NCBI RefSeq assembly: GCF_036345995.1
Contig: NZ_CP107796.1
Location: 2,356,001 to 2,420,000 of the forward strand
Reading direction: 5' to 3'
DNA from: Streptomyces sp. NBC_00557
GTDB lineage: Bacteria; Actinomycetota; Actinomycetes; Streptomycetales; Streptomycetaceae
DNA: 64,000 nt
The position numbers and the translations under genes were made by a program. The notes beneath the pieces are model-generated. The model ran no database searches. It saw only the letters and a program-made list of their open reading frames with translations, and was not told where the DNA came from. The stretch's first letter is position 1. Each line of letters begins with the position of its first letter. Positions 32,880 to 42,392 of the stretch are shown here, piece by piece.

Positions 32880-33436
32880 CAGACTTCGAGCAGCTCCGCT
32901 TCCTTGTGCTTCAGAAGCTCGTCCACCTGGGCGACGTACTTCGCCGTGGTGTCGTCCAGCTCCTTCTCCGCACGGCGGCCCTCGTCCTCGCCGACCTCGC
33001 CGTCCTTGACCAGCTTGTCGATGGCGTCCTTGGCCTTGCGGCGCACGGAGCGGATCGAGACCTTCGCGTCCTCGCCCTTGCTCTTGGCGACCTTGATGTA
33101 CTCGCGGCGGCGCTCCTCGGTCAGCTCGGGGAACACCACCCGGATGATGTTGCCGTCGTTGCTGGGGTTGACGCCCAGGTCGGAGTCGCGGATCGCCTGC
33201 TCGATGTTGCGCAGCGCGCTCTTGTCGAACGGGGTCACGACCGCCATGCGCGGCTCCGGCACGGAGAACGAGGCCAGCTGGTTGATCGGCGTCAGGGCAC
33301 CGTAGTAGTCGGCCACGATCTTGTTGAACATCGCCGGGTGCGCACGACCGGTGCGGATCGCGGCGAAGTCCTCCTTGGCGACCACGACGGCCTTCTCCAT
33401 CTTCTCCTCGGCCTCGAGGAGGGTCTCTTCGATCAC
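32879..33436 (-). CDS. frr: Ribosome recycling factor
   Basis: 185 residues from GTG 33436, with AGGAG six bases upstream. The annotated frame extends further but the 36 extra residues are not family-like. Domain I helices: [20 protein letters not shown] and [37 protein letters not shown] follows in the second helical part, and domain II beta region [20 protein letters not shown] lies between. RRF dissociates post-termination ribosomes with EF-G. The stop overlaps the cdsA start by one codon in ATGA form. It lies 177 bases downstream of pyrH. Confidence 0.97.
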   Translation of the reverse strand: MIEETLLEAEEKMEKAVVVAKEDFAAIRTGRAHPAMFNKIVADYYGALTPINQLASFSVPEPRMAVVTPFDKSALRNIEQAIRDSDLGVNPSNDGNIIRVVFPELTEERRREYIKVAKSKGEDAKVSIRSVRRKAKDAIDKLVKDGEVGEDEGRRAEKELDDTTAKYVAQVDELLKHKEAELLEV

Positions 33437-33612
33437 CACTTGCTCCTGCGTGTCTTGAGTAAGGCCCGGCTGCTGTTCCTGAGTCGGGGCGGCGGCCGGC
33501 TGCGTCGCGTCTTCTTCCTGCACGGTTCCCGACCGGCAGGACATTGTCCATCCCCCGGCCAGGGTCAGGCCCCCTTGCGGGGCCGCGCACCACCGGCCGG
33601 GTTGATCCCGGG

Positions 33613-34371
33613 TCAGTCCCGGCTGCCGTGTTCACCCACCAGCGTGCCGATCTTCTCACCCTTGACGGCCCGGGCGATATTGCCCTCCGCGAGAAGTTCG
33701 AAGACGAGGATCGGGAGCTTGTTGTCGCGGCACAGCGTGATGGCGGTGGCGTCGGCGACCTTGAGGTCGCGGGTGATGACCTCGCCGTAGCCGAGGGCGT
33801 CGAACTTGACGGCGTCGGGGTTGGCCTTGGGGTCGGAGTCGTAGACCCCGTCCACGCCGTTCTTGCCCATGAGCAGCGCCTCGGCGTCGATCTCCAGGGC
33901 GCGCTGGGCGGCGGTGGTGTCGGTGGAGAAGTACGGCATGCCCATACCGGCGCCGAAGATGACCACGCGGCCCTTCTCCAGGTGGCGCACGGCGCGCAGC
34001 GGGATGTACGGCTCGGCGACCTGTCCCATGGTGATGGCGGTCTGCACCCGGCTGTCGATGCCCTCCTTCTCCAGGAAGTCCTGGAGGGCGAGGCAGTTCA
34101 TGACCGTGCCGAGCATGCCCATGTAGTCCGAGCGGGCCCGGTCCATGCCGCGCTGCTGGAGTTCGGCGCCGCGGAAGAAGTTGCCGCCGCCGATGACGAC
34201 CGCGATCTGGGCGCCGTCACGGACGACGGCCGCGATCTCACGGGCGATCTTGTGCACCACGTCCGGGTCCACGCCCAGGCCCCCGCCGCCGGAGAAGGCC
34301 TCTCCGGACAGCTTCAGCAGAAACCGGCCGCGTACTTTGCCGTCGTCGCTCTTCTGGGCCTTGGTGGTCAT
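33613..34371 (-). CDS. pyrH: Uridylate kinase (UMP kinase)
   Basis: 252 residues from ATG 34371 (ten residues inside the longest frame). The bacterial UMP kinase fold: [60 protein letters not shown] and [19 protein letters not shown]. It phosphorylates UMP to UDP with ATP and is regulated by GTP and UTP in other bacteria. Order rpsB-tsf-pyrH-frr is the universal bacterial block. A weak hairpin at 33568-33584 lies between this gene and frr. Confidence 0.97.
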   Translation of the reverse strand: MTTKAQKSDDGKVRGRFLLKLSGEAFSGGGGLGVDPDVVHKIAREIAAVVRDGAQIAVVIGGGNFFRGAELQQRGMDRARSDYMGMLGTVMNCLALQDFLEKEGIDSRVQTAITMGQVAEPYIPLRAVRHLEKGRVVIFGAGMGMPYFSTDTTAAQRALEIDAEALLMGKNGVDGVYDSDPKANPDAVKFDALGYGEVITRDLKVADATAITLCRDNKLPILVFELLAEGNIARAVKGEKIGTLVGEHGSRD

Positions 34372-34575
34372 GGGAGATCCCGCCTCTTTCACGTGTTGCA
34401 CATACGAAGAAGGCCACTGCCGATCAGGTCGCTTTTCGCTCCCATGCGCGGCAATGGCCTCCTCGTCAGATCTGCTGCCGTCCGCCCCACGCCCGGGTGA
34501 GGCGGTGTACGCGGACGACTGCTGTCGACCCTATCGGGATTTCTCCGCGGGTCGCGCGCCGATCCCGGTACGGAC

Positions 34576-35412
34576 TCAGATGCCGACCTTGATGCGCGCG
34601 AAGCGCTTCAGGGTGACACCGGCCTCGTCCAGCACCTTCTGGACCGACTTCTTGTTGTCGAGCGCGTACGGCTGGCCGAGCAGCGTGGCGTCCTTGAAGA
34701 AGCCGTTGAGACGGCCCTCGACGATCTTGGCGATCGCGGCCTCGGGCTTGCCCTCGGCGCGGGTGGTCTCCTCGGCGATACGGCGCTCGGACTCGACGAC
34801 GTCGGCCGGCACGTCCTCCTTGGCCAGGTACTTCGGCGCGAAGGCGGCGATGTGCTGGGCGATGCCCTTGGCGACCTCGGCGTTCGGCTTGTCGAACTCG
34901 ACCAGGACACCGATCTGCGGGGGCAGGTCGGGCATGGTGCGGTGCATGTAGGCGGTGACGTAGCCGTCGGAGAACTGCGCGAAGCGGTCCAGGACGATCT
35001 TCTCGCCGAGGTTGGCGTTGGCCTCGTCCACGAACGCCTGGACGGTCTTGCCGGGCTCGATCTCGGAGGCGAGCAGGGCCTCGATGTCGGCCGGGTTCGT
35101 CTTGGCGACGTGCTCGGCGATGGCCTTGGCCACGGCCTGGAACTTGTCACCCTTGGCGACGAAGTCCGTCTCGCACTTCAGCTCGACCAGGACGCCGGAG
35201 GAGTTGTCGTCGGCGATGATGGAGACCACGGCGCCGTTCTCGGCGGAGCGGCCCTCGCGCTTGGCGACGCCCTTCTGGCCCTTGATGCGCAGCGCCTCGA
35301 CGGCCTTCTCGACGTTGCCCTCGGCCTCGTCCAGCGCCTTCTTGCAGTCCATCATGCCGGCGCCGGTGAGCTCACGGAGCTTCTTGACGTCGGCGGCGGT
35401 GTAGTTCGCCAT
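34576..35412 (-). CDS. tsf: Translation elongation factor Ts
   Basis: 278 residues from ATG 35412. The N-terminal UBA-like domain is ADVKKLRELTGAGMMDCKKA, the TDFVAKGDKF motif contacts EF-Tu, and the C-terminal domain contains QIGVLVEFDKPN and RFARIKVGI. It exchanges GDP for GTP on EF-Tu. The longer N-terminal frame is antisense-like Arg/Pro sequence and is rejected. Upstream is rpsB with a 181-base gap containing a short hairpin at the rpsB stop; downstream is pyrH after about 200 bases. Confidence 0.97.
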   Translation of the reverse strand: MANYTAADVKKLRELTGAGMMDCKKALDEAEGNVEKAVEALRIKGQKGVAKREGRSAENGAVVSIIADDNSSGVLVELKCETDFVAKGDKFQAVAKAIAEHVAKTNPADIEALLASEIEPGKTVQAFVDEANANLGEKIVLDRFAQFSDGYVTAYMHRTMPDLPPQIGVLVEFDKPNAEVAKGIAQHIAAFAPKYLAKEDVPADVVESERRIAEETTRAEGKPEAAIAKIVEGRLNGFFKDATLLGQPYALDNKKSVQKVLDEAGVTLKRFARIKVGI

Positions 35413-35593
35413 GAGTCTGTGAGTCTTTCTCGAAGTCTGGAAGATCTTCAGATCCGCACGGTTGCGCTCCACATGTAGTCGCGGAACGCGTACGTCGTGC
35501 CGACCTGCGGGTGAACAGCGGGGGCGGACTTCACCGCGCCGAAGGCGCCGTGACGCAGCACCGCCCCCGCCGTCGAACGCTGACGGACCGGCG

Positions 35594-36454
35594 TCAGGCC
35601 TGCTCGGCCTCGGCGGCCGGGGCCTCGGCAGCCGGGGTCTCGGCGGCGGCCTCGGCCGGCTTCTCGGCCTCGTCGGCCTTCTTCTCACCCTCGAGCAGGT
35701 CGCGCTCCCACTCGGCGAGCGGCTCGCCCGCGGCCTTCTCGCCCTTCTCGCCGGCGGCCACGCCGGAACGGGCGATGAGGCCCTCGGCGACGGCGTCGGC
35801 GATCACACGGGTGAGCAGGGTGACGGAGCGGATCGCGTCGTCGTTGCCCGGGATCTTGTAGTCGACCTCGTCGGGGTCGCAGTTGGTGTCGAGGATCGCG
35901 ACGACCGGGATGTTCAGCTTCCGGGCCTCGCCGACGGCGATGTGCTCCTTCTTGGTGTCCACGATCCAGACGGCGCTCGGCACCTTCTGCATCTCGCGGA
36001 TACCGCCGAGGGTCTTCTCCAGCTTGGCCTTCTCGCGGGAGAGGACCAGCAGCTCCTTCTTGGTCAGACCGGAGGACGCGACGTCCTCGAAGTCGATCTG
36101 CTCCAGCTCCTTCAGGCGCTGCAGACGCTTGTAGACGGTCGAGAAGTTGGTGAGCATGCCGCCCAGCCAGCGCTGGTTGACGTAGGGCATGCCGACGCGG
36201 GTGGCCTGCTCGGCGATGGCCTCCTGCGCCTGCTTCTTGGTGCCGACGAACATGACCGTGCCGCCGTGGGCCACGGTCTCCTTGACGAACTCGTAGGCGC
36301 GGTCGATGTACGACAGCGACTGGAGCAGGTCGATGATGTAGATGCCGTTGCGCTCGGTGAAGATGAAGCGCTTCATCTTCGGGTTCCAGCGACGGGTCTG
36401 GTGACCGAAGTGGACGCCGCTCTCCAGCAGCTCCCGCATCGTGACGACGGCCAT
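35594..36454 (-). CDS. rpsB: 30S ribosomal protein S2
   Basis: 286 residues from ATG 36454 ([18 protein letters not shown]). Typical S2 blocks follow: [54 protein letters not shown] and [20 protein letters not shown]. The last 45 residues are an Ala/Glu-rich extension ([20 protein letters not shown]), common in Streptomyces. It is the first gene of the rpsB-tsf block. The upstream 270 bases are shared with the divergent M23 peptidase gene and contain DnaA-box-like sequences. Confidence 0.97.
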   Translation of the reverse strand: MAVVTMRELLESGVHFGHQTRRWNPKMKRFIFTERNGIYIIDLLQSLSYIDRAYEFVKETVAHGGTVMFVGTKKQAQEAIAEQATRVGMPYVNQRWLGGMLTNFSTVYKRLQRLKELEQIDFEDVASSGLTKKELLVLSREKAKLEKTLGGIREMQKVPSAVWIVDTKKEHIAVGEARKLNIPVVAILDTNCDPDEVDYKIPGNDDAIRSVTLLTRVIADAVAEGLIARSGVAAGEKGEKAAGEPLAEWERDLLEGEKKADEAEKPAEAAAETPAAEAPAAEAEQA

Positions 36455-36657
36455 GGCCGTTTCTCCTTGAGTTTCTCGGTTGTGCCGCGGATGCCGGACG
36501 GCTTCCGCGCCTGACGCCCGCGTGCGCCGTGCCGCTGAGGACCGAGAGGCGCTGACACCGGCCCGTGAGGGCCTGTGTCGGGGCGTGCGAAGTCGACCCG
36601 GTGACCCGGATCGCCAGAAGAAGTGTACGGGACCGCCGGGCCGCCGGGTGACGCCGC

Positions 36658-36683
36658 TGTCCACAACCAGCGGGTTGTCCACA
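36658..36683. promoter_or_regulatory. Pair of DnaA-box-like sequences
   Basis: TGTCCACAA at 36658-36666 and TTGTCCACA at 36675-36683 match the Streptomyces DnaA box consensus TTGTCCACA (second one exactly, first one with one change). They are 17 bases apart, within the divergent region between rpsB and the M23 gene. DnaA also acts as a transcription regulator and titration target outside oriC in other bacteria; binding here is inference. Confidence 0.5.
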
Positions 36684-36724
36684 GTCTCCGGCCATGATCG
36701 GCGGCGGTACGGCACGGTGGCCGC

Positions 36725-37306
36725 ATGCGAGAAGCGATGCGAAACGCCCTGCTGTCGGCGGCTCTGCTCCTCGGGCCGGCGATGGCGGCCCTGGCGCCCT
36801 GCCGGTCCTGGGCGGACACCCCGCCCCCGGCCCCCGCGCCGCCCCCTCAGGCCCCGGTCCCGCCCGTCGCGCGCGCCTGGCCGGTGGGCGTGCACCCGCT
36901 CGTGTTACGCGGCTGGGAGCCGCCGGTGACACCGTACGGCCCCGGCCACCGGGGCGTGGACCTGGCGGCGCCGGCCGGCTCCCCGGTCCGGGCTGTGGCC
37001 CCGGGCCGGGTGTCCTTCGCGGGCCGGGTGGCGGGCAGGGGGGTCGTCTCGGTCGACCTGACGGGTACGGATCTGCGCACGACGTACGAGCCGGTGACTC
37101 CGTCGGTCCGCGAGGGGGACGAGGTGCGGGCCGGCGACGCGGTGGGCGCGGTGCAGCCGGCGGGCTCCCACTGCCCCGCCGCGTGCGTCCACTGGGGCCT
37201 GCGCAGGGGGAAGACGTATCTGAACCCGCTGTCCCTGCTCCCGCCGTGGCTCCTGCACCGGGGACCACCGAGGCTGCTGCCGGTGCTCGGGGTGCCGATG
37301 CCGTAG
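36725..37306 (+). CDS. M23 family metallopeptidase (peptidoglycan endopeptidase-like)
   Basis: 193 residues from ATG 36725. The signal peptide [21 protein letters not shown] is followed by a Pro-rich segment, then the LytM/M23 domain: [20 protein letters not shown] gives the first His and Asp ligands, VHWGLRRGK the last His. The usual HxH is present as VHWG, with the first His replaced by Val, so zinc coordination may rest on the preceding Cys/His region ([11 protein letters not shown]). Such secreted proteins cut peptide cross-links. The two Cys could form a disulfide. It is divergent from rpsB and ends 11 bases before the convergent TetR gene. Confidence 0.85.
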   Translation: MREAMRNALLSAALLLGPAMAALAPCRSWADTPPPAPAPPPQAPVPPVARAWPVGVHPLVLRGWEPPVTPYGPGHRGVDLAAPAGSPVRAVAPGRVSFAGRVAGRGVVSVDLTGTDLRTTYEPVTPSVREGDEVRAGDAVGAVQPAGSHCPAACVHWGLRRGKTYLNPLSLLPPWLLHRGPPRLLPVLGVPMP

Positions 37307-37317
37307 CCCGGCGGGCG

Positions 37318-37908
37318 TCAGCCCTTCACGCCGCGCAGTGCCATCGCCACCGCCGCGTCCGTCACCGCGGAAGGGTCCTCGGCGGCTCCCAGCTCGATGC
37401 GCCGCACCGCCGCGTCCACGATGCCCTGCAGCAGCATCGCCGCCAGCCGGGGCTGCTCGTGCCCCATCTCCGCGAGCGCCTCGGCGATCATCGCGACGAG
37501 CCCGCCGTGCGCCGCCCGGATCTTCTCCCGCGCCCCGGCGTCCAGCTCGCTCGCCGAGATGGCGACGACCGCCCGGTGCCGCCGGTCCCCGACCAGCGCC
37601 AGCTGCTGGCGTACGTACGCCTCCACCTTGGCCTCGGCGGTGCCGGCCCGCTCCATGGCGGCGGCCACCTCCGCCGCCCAGACCGGAAAGTCGACCGCGC
37701 ACAGCTCCTCGACCACGGCGGCCCGCGACCGGAAGTACTCGTACACGGACGACCGCGCCAGCCCCGTCCGCTCGGCCAGCGCGGGGAACGTCAGCGCTTC
37801 GGTCCCGCCTTCGGACAGCAGCGAGCGAGCCGCGTCCAGCAGGGCGGCTCGCTGCATCGACCGGTGCTCGGCCACGGAGGCCGCTCGAATCCTTGGCACG
37901 TCAACCAC
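37318..37908 (-). CDS. TetR family transcriptional regulator
   Basis: 196 residues from GTG 37908 (an in-frame GTG 37899 is also possible). The TetR helix-turn-helix is AALLDAARSLLSEGGTEALT, PALAERTGLARSSVYEYFRS. The ligand-binding part is helical and ends AAVRRIELGAAEDPSAVTDA. It converges with the M23 gene and is leftward like whiG, ending 52 bases away from whiG's stop-distal side. Its target is unknown; none of the neighbours suggests an efflux pump or enzyme. Confidence 0.92.
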   Translation of the reverse strand: MVDVPRIRAASVAEHRSMQRAALLDAARSLLSEGGTEALTFPALAERTGLARSSVYEYFRSRAAVVEELCAVDFPVWAAEVAAAMERAGTAEAKVEAYVRQQLALVGDRRHRAVVAISASELDAGAREKIRAAHGGLVAMIAEALAEMGHEQPRLAAMLLQGIVDAAVRRIELGAAEDPSAVTDAAVAMALRGVKG

Positions 37909-37960
37909 TTTACGGACGCCCCCACCCGAACGGGAGCCGCGCGCCGCCGTGCCGCGCGCC

Positions 37961-38803
37961 TCAGCGGCCGAAGCTCGCCAGCTTCGCCCTCAGCTGCAGG
38001 ACCGACTTGGTGTGGATCTGGCTGACCCGGCTCTCGGTGACCCCGAGGACGTTGCCGATCTCGGCGAGGGTGAGGCCCTCGTAGTAGTACAGCGTCACGA
38101 CCGTCTTCTCCCGCTCGGGCAGCGTGTTGATCGCCCGCGCGAGGAAGCGGCGCAGCTCCCGGTCCTCGGCGACCTCCACGGGGTTGTCCGCGGCGGTGTC
38201 CTCCAGCGTGTCCATGAAGCTCAGCCCGTCGCCGTCCTCGCTGCCCACGTGCAGCAGCTCCTCCAGAGCCACCACGTTGGCCAGCGACAACTGGCTGAAG
38301 ACGGCATGGAGTTCCTCGACCTCCATGCCCAGCTCGGCGGCTACCTCGGTTTCGGTCGGGGTGCGCCGCAGCCTGGCCTCCAGCGTGGCGTAGGCCCGCT
38401 CGACGTTGCGCGCCTTCTGCCGCACCGACCGCGGAATCCAGTCCAGCGCCCGCAGCTCGTCGATCATCGCGCCCCGGATCCGGGTGATCGCGTACGTCTC
38501 GAACTTGATCTCCCGGTCGACGTCGAACTTCTCGATCGCGTCGATCAGCCCGAAGACCCCGGAGGAGACGAAATCGGCCTGCTCCACGTTGGGCGGCAGG
38601 CCGACGCTCACCCGCCCCGCGACGTATTTCACGAGCGGCGAGTAGTGCAGGATCAGCTGCTCCCGCAGCCGCTCGTCCCCCGTCGCCTTGTACGACCGCC
38701 ACAGTTCGTCGAGCGTCGAGGGAGCGGGCGGCCGCACGCTGCCACCGTCGCGGGCGGCTGGGGGGATCGCCGCCCGGTCGGACCCGGAGGTGTGCTGGGG
38801 CAT
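37961..38803 (-). CDS. whiG: Sporulation sigma factor WhiG (FliA type)
   Basis: 280 residues from ATG 38803, the exact length of Streptomyces WhiG. Region 2 reads [20 protein letters not shown], then [19 protein letters not shown] and [20 protein letters not shown]; region 4 is [20 protein letters not shown], then [20 protein letters not shown]. WhiG directs the first committed stage of aerial-hypha sporulation and is held by an anti-sigma factor in other species. A 10-base repeat lies in its leader. It follows dprA on the same strand with 333 bases between. Confidence 0.97.
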   Translation of the reverse strand: MPQHTSGSDRAAIPPAARDGGSVRPPAPSTLDELWRSYKATGDERLREQLILHYSPLVKYVAGRVSVGLPPNVEQADFVSSGVFGLIDAIEKFDVDREIKFETYAITRIRGAMIDELRALDWIPRSVRQKARNVERAYATLEARLRRTPTETEVAAELGMEVEELHAVFSQLSLANVVALEELLHVGSEDGDGLSFMDTLEDTAADNPVEVAEDRELRRFLARAINTLPEREKTVVTLYYYEGLTLAEIGNVLGVTESRVSQIHTKSVLQLRAKLASFGR

Positions 38804-39136
38804 TCGTCGCCTTGTGCCGTTCTGCCGTGAAGTGCCGTGAAGTGCTGTGAAGTGAGAGCGGGTGGGGTTCGTGGGCCGGTGTGTGCGGTGATGTGGGTTA
38901 GCCGGGTGAGCTGTCGGTCTGGTGTCGAGTTGGCGGGTTCTGTGTCGCCGCTTTCGTGAGCGTAGCGTGACTGAGGTGTCGCGGTGTGCGAACGGTGCGG
39001 CACCACCCGTGCGCGGGGCGCTCCGGCCCGCCTCGGACGCGGGTCGCGGGGCTCGCTCTGCGTGACCGGCCGGGGCGCCAACTCCGGGAAACCCCAAGGG
39101 CGTCGGGCGTTCCCCCGGACGGCCGAACACGCTCGG
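38804..39136 (-). promoter_or_regulatory. whiG upstream region, 333 bases, with 10-base repeats
   Basis: The region between the dprA stop and whiG start. Three head-to-tail 10-base units (TGCCGTGAAG, TGCCGTGAAG, TGCTGTGAAG) cover 38823-38852, 20 to 50 bases ahead of the whiG ATG, with a partial copy before them. AAGG lies just before the start codon. In S. coelicolor whiG is controlled by BldD; the GTGAAGTGA parts of the repeats could be half-sites, but that is inference. No further gene is evident. Confidence 0.65.
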
Positions 39137-40279
39137 TCAGCACGGCCCGCGCCCGGTACGGACCGACATCACCGCCTGGCGTGTCAACTTCCAGCCGTCG
39201 CCATGTCGTTCGACGTACCCAAGTGCTCGGAGTTCGTACAGTCTCGCGATCGCCTCGTCGCGGGTGGCCGGCGTGCCGAGCGCGATCTCCTCGACGCCGG
39301 CCGCGCGGTCGCCGGGGAGGGCGGCGAGGACGGCCCGTGCGGCGGGTTCCAGCAGGTCGCGCGGGAGCACGGGGCCGCGCCGGGGCGGGGCCAGCTCGCC
39401 CATGTCGCCGACCAGCTCGACGACGTCCGCGGCATCGGTGACCAGGGTGGCCTCGCCGCGGAGCAGTTCGTGCACACCGGCGGACAGGGCGCTGGTGACG
39501 GGACCCGGCACGCCCATGGTGAACCGTCCGAGGCGCTGCGCGGCCCGTGCGGTGGCCAGCGAGCCGCTGCGGCAGGCGGCCTCCACGACGACGGTGCCCC
39601 TGGTCAGGGCGGCGATGACGCGGTTGCGGAGGATGAACCGGCTGGGCGTCGGATGGTCGCCCGGGGGCAGTTCGCCCACCACCAGGCCCTGTTCCGCGAT
39701 CCTGCCGATCAGGGCGGCGTGGCCGCGCGGGTACGGCCGGTCGACGCCGCAGGCCAGGACGGCGACGGTGGCTCCGCGGGCGGCGAGGGCGCCGCGGTGG
39801 GCGGCGCCGTCGATGCCGTAGGCGCCGCCCGACACCACCACCCAGCCGCGCTCGGCGAGTCCTGAGGCGAGGGTGGCGGCGACATGGGTGCCGTACTCGG
39901 TGCAGGCCCGCGCGCCGACCACGGCCACCGAGCGCAGCGCCCACATCCGCAGGCTGGGCCGGCCGCGCACCCACAGTCCGAGCGGCCGGGCGTCGCCGAG
40001 GTCGTCGAGCTGGCCGGGCCACTCGGCGTCGCCGGGCCCCACGAACCGGGCCCCGGCCGCCGCCGCGACCGCGAGATCCCGCTCGGGCTCGGCCCGCCGG
40101 GCCCGCGCGACGAGCCCGCCCCAGCGCACGTCGCTCACCCCCGGCAGCGCCGGACCCCCGTCCCGCAGCCGCCGCACCACCTCCCCCACCCCGAACTCCC
40201 GGACCCACCGCCCCCCGGCCTCGTCCCCCGGCTCGACCACCCGGCACAGCAACACCCGCCCGAGCAGCTCCGCCGTCAC
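39137..40279 (-). CDS. dprA: DNA-processing protein DprA/Smf
   Basis: 380 residues from GTG 40279; its GTGA overlaps the comM stop. The Rossmann-like DprA domain is SVAVVGARACTEYGTHVA, VVVSGGAYGIDGAAHRGAL, GATVAVLACGVDRPYPR, and FILRNRVIAALTRGTVVVEA. A C-terminal winged helix (TRDEAIARLYELRALGYVER) is present. DprA loads RecA on incoming single-stranded DNA in natural competence; in Streptomyces, which is not known as naturally competent, the gene is nonetheless conserved beside comM. The start overlap means comM-dprA are cotranscribed. Confidence 0.93.
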   Translation of the reverse strand: MTAELLGRVLLCRVVEPGDEAGGRWVREFGVGEVVRRLRDGGPALPGVSDVRWGGLVARARRAEPERDLAVAAAAGARFVGPGDAEWPGQLDDLGDARPLGLWVRGRPSLRMWALRSVAVVGARACTEYGTHVAATLASGLAERGWVVVSGGAYGIDGAAHRGALAARGATVAVLACGVDRPYPRGHAALIGRIAEQGLVVGELPPGDHPTPSRFILRNRVIAALTRGTVVVEAACRSGSLATARAAQRLGRFTMGVPGPVTSALSAGVHELLRGEATLVTDAADVVELVGDMGELAPPRRGPVLPRDLLEPAARAVLAALPGDRAAGVEEIALGTPATRDEAIARLYELRALGYVERHGDGWKLTRQAVMSVRTGRGPC

Positions 40280-41901
40280 GTCAGGGCCCCGATGGCCATG
40301 GGCACACCTCGCGGGACTCCGGTGCGCAGCTGGAGGGCCACCGCGACGTCGGTCGCGTCCGGGCGGTCGTGTCCGACGAGGTCGGCGACCGTCCAGGCGA
40401 CGCGCAGCACCCGGTCGATGCCCCGGGCGGTGAGCACGCCCCGTTCGAGGCTGCGCTCGGCCTCGTCCATCGCGCCGGGCAGGGGGTGGTACCTGCTGCG
40501 CAGCTCCCGGCCCGGCACTTCGCTGTTGGTGCGCCACGGGGTTCCGGCCAGCCGGGCCGCCGCTCGCTCGCGGGCCTTGCGTACCCGCTCGGCCACGGTC
40601 GCGGTGGACTCGCCCCGGGCGTGGGGGTCGGTGAGCTGGGCCCGGGTGACCGGATCGACCTCGACGCGCAGATCCACCCGGTCCAGCAGCGGACCGGAGA
40701 GCCGGGACTGGTAACGGCGGATCGCCGACGGCGGGCACTCGCACAGGGAGTCGCGCTGCGAGAAGCGTCCGCAGGGGCAGGGATTGGCCGCCAGCACCAT
40801 GAGGAAGCGTGCCGGGAACCGGACGACGCCCGCGCTGCGCGCGATGACGACGTGCCCCGACTCCAGCGGCTGCCGCAGGGCGTCCAGCGTCTGGCTGTGG
40901 AACTCGGGTGCCTCGTCCAGGAACAGCACGCCTCGATGGGCGAGGGAGACCGCCCCGGGCCGTGCGACGCCGGGGCCGCCGCCGACCAGGGACTGCATCG
41001 TGGCCGAGTGGTGCGGGGCGCAGTAGGGCGCCGCGTCGATGAGCGGCTTGCCCGGCGGGAGCAGTCCGGCCACCGAGTGCACCGCGGTGACCTCCAGCGA
41101 CTCCTCCCTGGTGAGCCGGGGAAGGACGGTGGGCAGCCGCTCGGCGAGCATGGTCTTGCCCGCTCCGGGCGGCCCCTCGAGCAGCAGGTGGTGTCCTCCC
41201 GCGGCGGCGACCTCCACGGCCGTACGCGCCGAGGTCTGGCCCACGACGTCCGCCAGGTCGTGATCAGACTCGTGCTGTGCGGCGCCGACGCTGTGCATGC
41301 CGGTGGCCGCGCCGGCGCCCGGCACGCGCAGGCCGGCGAGAAGAGGGTCCGGGCGGCCCTGCTCGCCGGGTTCCTCATCGGGCACGGGCTCCTCGGTGAG
41401 GACCGCGACGAGCTGGCGCAGGCTCCGGACACCGAGCACCGAGACGCCCGGGACCAGGGAGGCCTCGGCGGCGGCGCACTCGGGTACGACGACTTGTTCG
41501 TACCCGGCGTCGGCGGCGGCGAGGACGGCCGGCAGGATGCCGCGGACCGGCCGGACCCGGCCGTCCAGCCCCAGCTCCCCGATCATGACGATGTCCGCGA
41601 GGACACGCGGATCGATCCGTTCGGCGGCGCCGAGCACCGCGCAGGCGACGGCGAGGTCGAAGCCGGATCCGGCTTTGGGCACCGACGCCGGACTGAGACC
41701 GACGGTGAGCTTCTTCTGCGGCCATTCGCCGCCCGAGTTCACCACCGCCGCCCGTACCCGGTCGCGGCTTTCGGTCAGGCTTTTGTCCGGGAGGCCTACC
41801 AGGGTGAACGCGGCGACGCCGGGTTCCAGGCCGGCCTGGACCTCGACGACGACGCCTTCCACGCCGACCAGGGCGACCGAGCAGGTGCGGGCGAAGCCCA
41901 T
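40276..41901 (-). CDS. comM: ComM/YifB family Mg-chelatase-like AAA+ ATPase
   Basis: 541 residues from ATG 41901. The N-terminal Lon-protease-like fold: VEGVVVEVQAGLEPGVAAFT, KLTVGLSPASVPKAGSGFDL, AVACAVLGAA. The AAA core has LLEGPPGAGKTMLAERLP (Walker A) and RGVLFLDEAPEF (Walker B), then ANPCPCGRF with the Cys motif, and the C-terminal domain RYQSRLSGPLLDRVDLRVEV. ComM acts as a hexameric branch-migration helicase in transformation of other bacteria. The gene starts exactly after the yraN stop and overlaps dprA at the other end. Confidence 0.94.
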   Translation of the reverse strand: MGFARTCSVALVGVEGVVVEVQAGLEPGVAAFTLVGLPDKSLTESRDRVRAAVVNSGGEWPQKKLTVGLSPASVPKAGSGFDLAVACAVLGAAERIDPRVLADIVMIGELGLDGRVRPVRGILPAVLAAADAGYEQVVVPECAAAEASLVPGVSVLGVRSLRQLVAVLTEEPVPDEEPGEQGRPDPLLAGLRVPGAGAATGMHSVGAAQHESDHDLADVVGQTSARTAVEVAAAGGHHLLLEGPPGAGKTMLAERLPTVLPRLTREESLEVTAVHSVAGLLPPGKPLIDAAPYCAPHHSATMQSLVGGGPGVARPGAVSLAHRGVLFLDEAPEFHSQTLDALRQPLESGHVVIARSAGVVRFPARFLMVLAANPCPCGRFSQRDSLCECPPSAIRRYQSRLSGPLLDRVDLRVEVDPVTRAQLTDPHARGESTATVAERVRKARERAAARLAGTPWRTNSEVPGRELRSRYHPLPGAMDEAERSLERGVLTARGIDRVLRVAWTVADLVGHDRPDATDVAVALQLRTGVPRGVPMAIGALT

Positions 41902-42264
41902 TCAGGCCACCCCCCGCGCGTGTTCGACGGTCGGGGCGCCCCGGTGGGGCAGCAGGACGCCGATCAGGTCGACGCGGACGCCGCCCGGCGGAGCGCCTCC
42001 GTGGGCGTGGATCCAGTGCTCGGCCAGTGCCCGCAGCCTGGCCGCCTTCTCGGGGGTCACGGCGGCCATCGGGTGTTGGTAGCCACCGCCCCTGCGGGTC
42101 TTCACCTCGCAGACGACCAGCGTGTTCCCGTCGCGGGCCACGATGTCGATCTCGCCGGACCTGCCGCAGCGCCAGTTGCGCTCCAGGATCGTCATCCCGG
42201 CCTCGGCGAGCCGCCGGGCGGCCAGGTCCTCGCCGTACCTGCCCAGTGCCTCTCGTGCGTTCAT
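41902..42264 (-). CDS. yraN: YraN family (UPF0102) endonuclease-like protein
   Basis: 120 residues from ATG 42264, after GGAGG; the frame extends ten residues more. Core motif: [20 protein letters not shown], then [31 protein letters not shown]. The E..D..EVK pattern is that of a restriction-endonuclease-like fold, hence a presumed nuclease. The gene sits at the head of yraN-comM-dprA, which is common in bacteria. No experimental function is known for the family as a whole. Confidence 0.88.
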   Translation of the reverse strand: MNAREALGRYGEDLAARRLAEAGMTILERNWRCGRSGEIDIVARDGNTLVVCEVKTRRGGGYQHPMAAVTPEKAARLRALAEHWIHAHGGAPPGGVRVDLIGVLLPHRGAPTVEHARGVA

Positions 42265-42337
42265 GTCGGCACCACCTCCGGCGCCAACGGTCACGCATCC
42301 GCCCGACAGATGTTGATCTTGGTGGATGACTCAGCGG

Positions 42338-42347
42338 TTGTGGACAA
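42338..42347 (-). promoter_or_regulatory. DnaA-box-like sequence
   Basis: The minus-strand sequence TTGTCCACAA at 42338-42347 matches the Streptomyces DnaA box TTGTCCACA exactly. It lies between yraN and the DUF2469 gene. Only a single copy is present and no function is shown. Confidence 0.35.
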
Positions 42348-42392
42348 CCTTGTCACCCACACGAGCCACAGCAGCAGCCGCTGTGCACAGGC

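Noticed and set aside
33568..33584. GGCCCC/GGGGCC hairpin between pyrH and frr as terminator
   Set aside because: Six pairs and no T run; the genes are probably cotranscribed as in other bacteria, so no firm terminator is called.
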